Shown piece by piece: positions 57,529-64,000 of a stretch of 64,000 nucleotides of DNA. The notes beneath the pieces were generated by a model. The model did not search any database. It was given only the letters and a program-made list of their open reading frames with translations, and was not told where the DNA came from. Position 1 is the stretch's first letter. Each line of letters begins with the position of its first letter. This stretch comes from Microthyrium microscopicum (lineage: Eukaryota > Ascomycota > Dothideomycetes > Microthyriales > Microthyriaceae), in contig MU004242.1 in the NCBI GenBank assembly GCA_010405405.1, positions 791,769 to 855,768 on the forward strand, in the 5' to 3' direction. The position numbers were made by a program, and so were the translations under genes.

Positions 57529-60500
57529 ATGGCCTCTCCCGTCTTCCCCACTTCAGGGGTAAGTCATATCCGTCTGATCTCGAGTACGCGTATGCACCAG
57601 CTAACCAACAATCAACAAACAGGATCGTCCACCAGCCGTACCGCGCTTAGAACTTCTCGCCGTCCCAGCTCCTGCAAAGCCATATCTCGATCTCATCGCT
57701 GTCCATGGCATCCTCGACCATAACCCAGACAATGCCTGGTCAGCACTGGGTACTGCGAATCCTCGCAATGCAGCCGGTGCCAAAACTACCAATTGGCTGG
57801 CCGATGCCGATATGCTGCCTTCGCAAGTACGCAACCTACGAGTATCAGCATTTAGATATGATACAACACCAGCGCGAGAGAAAAATGGCGGCCTAAGATT
57901 GCATCTAGAAAGATGTGCAGAAGCCTTGCGCGAGCGCATAAAAGAGCATACCCCGGACAAGCCACTGCTTTTCGTGGCACATGGATATGGAGGCTTGATT
58001 GTACTCAAAGCCTTGTTGAATGCACCTTTGTGTGAAAGGACCATTGGCGTAGTATGCCTGGGGACTGCATTCCGTCCTGTCGATGCCGAGATACACAATG
58101 CTATTAAAGACACCTTACCAGTCAGCAATCAAGACGGCTACGCCTCGGGAACGAACTTGGCAAGTCTTTTCGATGAATTTGAGGCCTTGCCCGACCTACT
58201 CGTCGACTTTCAAAGCGCCAAGGGAGCCCTAGACAGGCCAATCCGATGCTTCTACGAGACTGAACCTGTTGAGGATCGCGGAATCATCGTCCCGAAGCAA
58301 GCTGCAGTGCTGGATTGGACCAATGCAGTCAGCTTTGCTTTGGAGAAAGTCAACCACAACACCATGAACAAATTCGATGGGCCCCACGACCACAACTACG
58401 AGCTGATCAGCGATGTAATACAAGGACTCGTGGACCTGGCATATCCTCAGATGCTCGTTCAGGCAATTCAGAACAGCGACGATCCTCTAATCATCAGCCT
58501 CATTGATGCCCATCGAAGCTCATTCCCAACTAACGAGCTGCTAAACGAAGTACTGCAAGCCACAATCGTTGAGGGTAAGATTCCATCGCATTTCTCATTG
58601 TAACCAATGGCTTGGACCCTTAAAAGTGTTAGCTCCGATTGTAACCTTATACTGACAGATTACAGGCGATGTAAGGACTCTTCAGCTTCTCTTTGATGCC
58701 AACATCCGTGTCAATGCGCATCTGAACGAGGCTAAAGACACTGCTCTTATTCTCGCGGTGCGGTCACAAATTCCCAACAAGGCTCAAATCGTTCGCATGC
58801 TTCTTGAAAAGGGCGCAGATATAGGCGCCGTGAACTCGGACGACAGAAGTGCGTTTGATTACGCAGAGGGTTTCGAAAACGATGGGATCACGAATCTCCT
58901 TCGTGATAGACCTCTGATCCTGGGACCAGCAGTACGAAAAGCACAGGACGATTGGATTCCTGCCCCACATCTTAAGGTATACTTTTCCCGTATCTAATCA
59001 CATATCTTGATGGGATTTGAAATATACCGAAGTCAGTGATGCTGCCAGCGCATTCGAATGCTCTCATAGAGAGTATTTTCAACTGAGAGCTAAAGGATGC
59101 CACCAAATGCGCTAAGAGACCTACTATTCACCAAATATCTTTGCAGACCGTGTCAGCTCTAAACGCAATCTGAGACTAACAAATTGTAGGTTAATGACTA
59201 TCAAAGTACTCGGGGTCTCTTCGCCAAGATTGCTGATGTCTACGATGTGAATGGAGAAGAACGTACCTTTCTCCGCAATCCCAGCGTTCACGACCTGATC
59301 TATGAACATGGACCGCGCCATTTGATGAACCGGGCCACTTCGAAAGAATCGCAGCAAGGGAACCGAAAATTTCGTTGGCTCCATTTGCCAGCGAACAATC
59401 TGACTTGGATCAAGGACCTTATCCAAAGAACGTATCGCGAACGCGATGAGGAGAATGGGCGACAAAGAGCTTATTTCATACGCAAATTTCAGAGTATCAC
59501 GGATAAATCGCATTGGGAGGATATGGTGATCGCCAGTCCACTCCCGGAATTGACTCACATTCGACACATGACTCCTCGGTGCCGTGTGTTGCCTTATTAT
59601 GGAATCCCAGAAGACATTCCATCTGCCGATATGATACTCTTCGTAAGCTATTTCTAGCTCTAGAAGAATGCTCTAACATTTTCAGATGCCCTATCTTCAC
59701 TACGAATATACCGAGAAGCGCGAGAGTATGGCGAAAGCCGTCAATCGCATTCGAAATGGTGCCAGGAAATGGCCTGCTCGATCTGAGGAGCACAGCGCTG
59801 ATGAGAATTCCCTATGGGCCTACCTGAAAAAGGATATTCCTCTACATATTCGGAGAACACTCGATCAGTTTTACTACGATTCTTTTGATTCTGACAAATC
59901 AGAAATGGAAGATGTTCCACCGAGAAATCAAGATCAAGTTGTACAAAGGTTCATGAAATCGCAAAAGGAGTGGAAGGGCCAGGATCCACTTCTTTTGATG
60001 GTAGATCAACTATGGATGGTCATGTTAGAAGATGGTATGCTTAGAAATACTTGTAACAATGCCTTGCTAATTGTATAAACAGATACACTTATCACTGCAT
60101 TCCCAGAGAGATGGGGCTTGGTTGATCCACACCAAACGAATCCTATCAAAGATGCAGATATTGCCAATATGATTGCGAAAGAGCTTAGCAATCGACACCG
60201 ATCACCCCTCGATACCCCTTTTGACATGATGCTCCTGATTATTGAGCTCTGTACCAAAGTCCTATTCGATTCAGCCTCTCATCGAAACGAGAAACTAAGA
60301 TTTTTCGAATTTTATGAGCGTAAAATCCAAGAAATTGTAGGATGACCATCCTCGCCAATACCAAAACTAACAAAGCGTAGACCAACGAAGAATCTGTTGC
60401 ATTTACGCACATGAAAAACCGATTTGCCGACCTTTCTGAGAGAACTAACGCTCGCGTTCAGGCAAAGATGCACAGAAAACTTCTGGATGAGCTCCTTGAT

Positions 60501-61523
60501 ATATCGAATGAGCTCACCATGCTCAACGAGATCAAGGATGTCTCCGAAGAACTAAACATGATTGACTCTTTACTACAAGAGCAAATGGTTGTTATGGAAA
60601 AGATGGCGGACTTGCTAGAGTACCCAGTAAACCCGATTCCTCCTACAGTAAACAAGAAATGGAAAAAAACTCGAGAAGCAATCGAGTTACGTCGAGACAG
60701 AATCGCCGATATGACCGCTCACGCCCAATCAGTTCAGGACAATATCAAGACTCTCTTCGACATGAAACAACGCCAGGCAAACGCACTAGAAGCCCACATC
60801 TCAGCCAAAGTCGCTCAAGACGGAGAGAGGCAATCAGTGACCATAATGGTTTTCACCGTTGTAACAATTATATTCTTACCGCTTTCATTCATGAGCTCGT
60901 TCTTCGCGCTGAGCGTTAGAGAATGGCCTCGCGACCCACAAAACCAAAACCAAGTATACATGTCCCTCGGCTACGCGAGTCTGCGCATATTTGGCATCGG
61001 CTTTGGCATTGCCATTGGCATCGTTGGTCTCGCTTTCGGCATCAACGAAACACGAAACCGTCTCACCAAACCTGATCCACTCGGCGGTCTCGACAGTCTG
61101 CCATCATCTGCCGCCTCATCCGCTATGGACTCTGCTGCATCGTTCATCTCTTCTTTCCAAGCACGCGCCACTTCTATTCTCACACCCGCCGGCCGCCCAC
61201 TCATTCTAGATCCGAAGCGCGTTCTTGCGAGGCGCGCAGATGGCTTCAGTATGATCGAGTATCAAGAGCCCACGCCTTGTCCGCCAGCCAAGTTTCCAAG
61301 TCAGGCAGTTGCGACGGGGCTATCGAGCTCGAGTTCAGATTCACCAGCGACACGCAGTCTGCTGTCAAACTTCCTCCGTAGATCGACGCCGAAGTTGGCG
61401 AGTGTGGAGGATGATGGTGGCCTGGCGGAGAAGGGTGGGTTGGCGAGGAGACAGACTAAGAGCTGGGATGTCAGGCGAAGTAAACCACGGCGGTGGGGGT
61501 TTTGGAGAAATGGGACTATGTGA
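57529..61523 (+). CDS. Pseudo-alpha/beta-hydrolase, ankyrin and CorA-like membrane fusion protein
   Basis: Seven exons: 57529-57558, 57623-58574, 58666-58976, 59190-59642, 59686-60034, 60083-60336, 60381-61523 (1163 residues); every phase agrees. Residues ~28-260 are an alpha/beta-hydrolase (DUF676/SesB-like) domain: 'LDLIAVHGILDHNPDNAW', 'LRVSAFRYDT', then 'LFVAHGYGGLIVLKAL'. In relatives that elbow reads GHSxGG; here the nucleophile Ser is Gly, so the domain is probably inactive. Ankyrin-type units follow (~325-415, 'RMLLEKGADIGAVNSDDRSAFDYA'). Next is a long module typical of fungal ankyrin/CorA-like proteins ('WLHLPANNLTWIKDLI', 'LPYLHYEY'-type blocks), then a coiled-coil ending in two membrane helices ('TIMVFTVVTIIFLPLSFMSSFF', cited from ~930, and 'FGIGFGIAIGIVGLAFG'). 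The CorA signature GMN is absent. Intron 6 is only 44 bases. Likely a membrane-linked signalling or incompatibility-type protein. Confidence 0.82.
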
Positions 61524-62371
61524 GCTGCTGGGCTCTGGAGATGCTAACGAGATCTACATATCTGTTCTATACACTATTTCGTATTAACTAAATGATTATA
61601 CCTTTCTACACCGGACGGTTTGGCATGCCTCCTTGTCCTTGCGTTATGGCATCGTCGATATGTTACAGACAATCCATGTGGAGCCCAGCGCGTACGCTTT
61701 AGACGTCTTTGCCCAGAGATCAACTTACAAACCCTGAGATCTAAGGATCATTCCCACGTACCAGATCTAATCAATCCTTCCCACGAAACGTATTTTAGTC
61801 ACGCCTTCGTCGGCTAGGACGTTATCATTAGTACGTGAGAGCCAACCGATCTCGGCGCGCAGCGGAAGAGCGCATTCCAAGCAAGGGAGGCAAGGCAGAC
61901 TTAGCCCTTTGGGCACCGAGAATGAAATTGATAGTCATTTTGTGCGAGATTGAGATTGGTTGTCGTGGGTGTTGTTGTTGCGAGTGAAGACAAAAAGGAA
62001 TACTCTAATATGCAACAAGACTTGGGTAGATCAGCAAGTGCTAGGCTAAAGTAGGGGTTGAGTGATCGATTATACTACAAGTATTCACCAAGGTTCTAGA
62101 TACTTAGGTACGGTAGTAAGTATTTGATAGAGCGCTAACTAAATGCCGTTAATGAATAATTAGGATATTCTAGTCGTCTTGAAGAGATATATCTTTTTAA
62201 AATAATACAAAAGCTCACAACATGAGCAGAAATAACACCCAAGCATATCAAAACATACATACAGGTACCATACATCAGTGAAGTCAACTATAAAAATGTT
62301 TATTGCATAGAAACCAAAAAAAAACGATATATTGAAATATCCGCTTGCACATAGACATACATTTTGAAATG
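61524..62371. other. Intergenic, tRNA downstream side
   Basis: About 850 bases. No protein gene. It includes the tRNA terminator listed separately. Confidence 0.45.
62316..62324 (-). terminator. Probable RNA polymerase III terminator of the tRNA
   Basis: A run of nine A on the plus strand (nine T on the tRNA strand), about 48 bases past the tRNA 3' end. It is the first T run of four or more downstream. Confidence 0.55.
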
Positions 62372-62442
62372 TGCATCGGCCGTGAATCGAACACGGGGCC
62401 CATCGATGGCAACGATGGATTTTACCACTAAACCACCGAAGC
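62372..62442 (-). tRNA. tRNA-Gly (anticodon GCC)
   Basis: 71 bases on the minus strand, no intron. Acceptor arms are gcttcgg and ccgatgc plus discriminator A. The D arm contains the A-box 'TGGTTTAGTGGT'. The anticodon stem CATCG/CGATG closes the loop TTGCCAT, giving GCC. The T arm CCGTG-TTCGATT-CACGG contains the B-box. All stems pair except position 3 of the acceptor (T opposite T); usual fungal tRNA-Gly has A there (GCATCGG). The gene may still be functional, or it may be an early-decay copy. Confidence 0.9.
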
Positions 62443-63178
62443 AAGCTTGGTATTAAACACAAAATCAGCGGCCAAACGTATATATTCTCCTAGCTCTGTC
62501 ATTGGATCATATTCACCCAAACTGGAGGTTACTCAATTCTCGTTGGACGTTTTGCATAATTTGACATTTGAGCATATTATTTATCTTGCCAGTTATCGTT
62601 GTTTCGTGACGTGGGTAATGCCGTGGACTTTAGGTAAGTGCTTATTATCCTTAGATGCCGAATCCATAAGAATACAGTGGTATAGCACTACCGGTTAGAC
62701 TTCAGGACAATCTTTTTTATTATAATTGATCCAAGTTGTAATGTCGTTCGAATACAAGTAAATTCTTCCATTCACAAATTGGGCGAATCAATGCCTGTCT
62801 GGCAGCGCCGCCTAGTAGGACTCTTAAACCTGAATCCAATATAGGATCTCTGTTTATGTATCATCCTGATATGACATAAGACGGAACCGGATTTCAATTC
62901 TCTTGAGTTACCTCAGCATCTATAATTGGCACTAGTAGGAAAGTATATCATATCGATGCGGTATCTGCTATTTCTCTTCTCCTATATCCATATCATTTCT
63001 CTATTGGGACTCGTTCAAACTCAACACTATTCAACGCAACCACCAATGACTGTATTCAACGAGCCATAGCCACCTCGGTCAAATAAGGCGCAAATGCCGA
63101 ATCTCTTATCGGGACTGGATCACCCTCTTGCAAGGTTAAACTCTTCCATGTCAGGCAGAAGTTACCACGCATACGAAG
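62443..63178. other. Intergenic, no confident gene
   Basis: About 740 bases. A forward 36-codon frame from ATG 62956 begins with a signal-peptide-like run (MRYLLFLFSYIHIISLLGLV) but stops at once. No continuation with clean splice signals was found. Confidence 0.4.
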
Positions 63179-63607
63179 ATGGGCCACGTTGGCAGCTATG
63201 AGGATGGTGCAAGGCTTAATGAAGTCAAGAAGCCTATCGAAGCTATCCAGTCTCGCCTCTGGTCTGGACTCAGTCCCATGACCGGTGAACAGTGGAAACA
63301 AAAGAACGGCGATGGCACCGTCAACCTTCAAATGGCTGCTGAGTACCTCCGAGCGTTGATCTCTGCTTTCTCGTACCTAAATTCTGACGTCGTCAACTGG
63401 AAGCTTCGCGATACCTACAATCCTATATTCAACGATTTGCTGGAAGTTGGGAATGCTCTGGCGGAGCACTGTGACGAGAAGCCGCTTTGTCGATTCCGTT
63501 ATCGATTCCGTGCAATATGGGCTTCCTGTGTTAGGACTTCTTTCAGATTGTGGCTATTCGAACGCACTCGTGGATCGTCAACCGAGCTCAAGAGCTTATA
63601 CGAATAA
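63179..63607 (+). CDS. Hypothetical protein, 3' structure unresolved
   Basis: ATG 63179 gives 142 residues, with coding-like stretches such as 'LQMAAEYLRALISAFSYLNS' and 'YNPIFNDLLEVGNALAEHC'. The last ~30 residues are Arg-rich and look out of frame. From ~63550 to 63768 another forward frame is open ('TIANFEATPVTSSQEFKLVAEQF' region, ending GMKR). An intron between them is likely, since there is a CTTTCAG acceptor at 63546, but the donors I tried do not give the right phase, so I leave the gene as the simple ORF. No family recognised; no signal peptide or membrane segment. Confidence 0.4.
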   Translation: MGHVGSYEDGARLNEVKKPIEAIQSRLWSGLSPMTGEQWKQKNGDGTVNLQMAAEYLRALISAFSYLNSDVVNWKLRDTYNPIFNDLLEVGNALAEHCDEKPLCRFRYRFRAIWASCVRTSFRLWLFERTRGSSTELKSLYE

Positions 63608-64000
63608 CAATTGCAAACTTTGAAGCGACTCCTGTAACATCTTCCCAAGAATTTAAATTGGTGGCTGAACAGTTTGTGACCACGACATACTCAATCAGAG
63701 GAGCAATGATTCGTGCGGACCACACAATTTTCGTAGATGCGGAAGAAATCAAAGGCATGAAAAGGTAAAACCCATTCAACCTCACTGTTAAAGAAAGGAG
63801 CAAAAAGCATCAAGAGCGAATACACAAGGCAGGTGTAAGTGATATACAGACGGAACTGCGAAAATTTATTCGGCCATCGAACGAGAACTTGATCACTGCA
63901 AAGAACCTAGGTACCTAGGTGGTCAGTTATCACCACAGAATTGTTGCTGCCCGAAATATATTCCAAAAAGAGATTCGAGGTGATCTCAAACGGCTAGGCG
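63608..64000. other. Right-edge flank, possible 3' exon of the previous gene
   Basis: The open frame to 63768 may belong to the preceding gene. Beyond it I see nothing apart from a short palindromic 'cctaggtacctagg' at 63906-63919. Confidence 0.4.

Noticed and set aside
1-64000. CRISPR arrays, operons, rRNA genes, secondary-metabolite core enzymes (PKS/NRPS)
   Set aside because: None seen; the DNA is eukaryotic and the single P450 is not accompanied by a synthase.

Overview
The window is nuclear DNA of a filamentous ascomycete (Pezizomycotina; perhaps a leotiomycete, which I cannot prove). Most genes carry short introns of about 45-70 bases with GT-AG ends and CTAAC/CTGAC-like branch sites. 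Typical fungal families are present: Zn2Cys6 regulator, CFEM proteins, AUR1 inositol-phosphorylceramide synthase, P450, DHA1 and ACS major facilitator transporters, Src1/Heh nuclear-envelope protein, IST1. The left end shows strong C-to-T decay of the RIP type. I rebuilt exon structures by eye, checking reading phase across every junction. They are predictions without transcript support.

Layout: 1-1.75 kb is a RIP-decayed hAT DNA transposon. 1.8-3.6 kb is a STAND-like N-terminal domain joined directly to WD40 repeats, with no NTPase domain. 3.8-4.5 kb is a CFEM membrane protein. 5.4-13 kb holds a Zn2Cys6 regulator, an ACS-family transporter and a TauD-type dioxygenase, which together look like a sulfonate-use module. 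13.5-16.6 kb has IST1 and AUR1, followed by a 4.4 kb gene-poor stretch with an F-box-like relic. 21-28.4 kb has a secreted class 3 lipase, an orphan membrane or secreted protein, a dienelactone hydrolase, a DHA1 transporter and an isochorismatase-fold hydrolase. 29.6-34.1 kb has three secreted proteins: DUF3237, an alpha/beta hydrolase and a small CFEM protein. 36.5-46 kb has a fungal membrane protein, a 769-residue surface protein, a P450, an orphan secreted protein and a small four-helix membrane protein. 47.8-54.5 kb has Src1 and, divergently, a very unusual nuclease gene. 55-61.5 kb has an ankyrin fragment, a secreted kelch protein and a pseudo-hydrolase/ankyrin/CorA-like fusion. The right end has a tRNA-Gly and a poorly defined ORF.

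The most striking locus is 50668-54475. It encodes an endonuclease/exonuclease/phosphatase (TDP2-like) enzyme whose catalytic domain is split by an in-frame insertion of roughly 780 residues. The insertion contains an HHCC zinc-binding domain of the kind found in Ty3/Gypsy integrases, and the whole reads as one open frame, so it looks like an exapted domain in a host gene. Second is 57529-61523, where an alpha/beta-hydrolase fold has Gly in place of the nucleophile Ser and is fused to ankyrin repeats and a CorA-like two-helix membrane module. This resembles a fungal NLR-like or incompatibility protein without a NACHT or NB-ARC domain.
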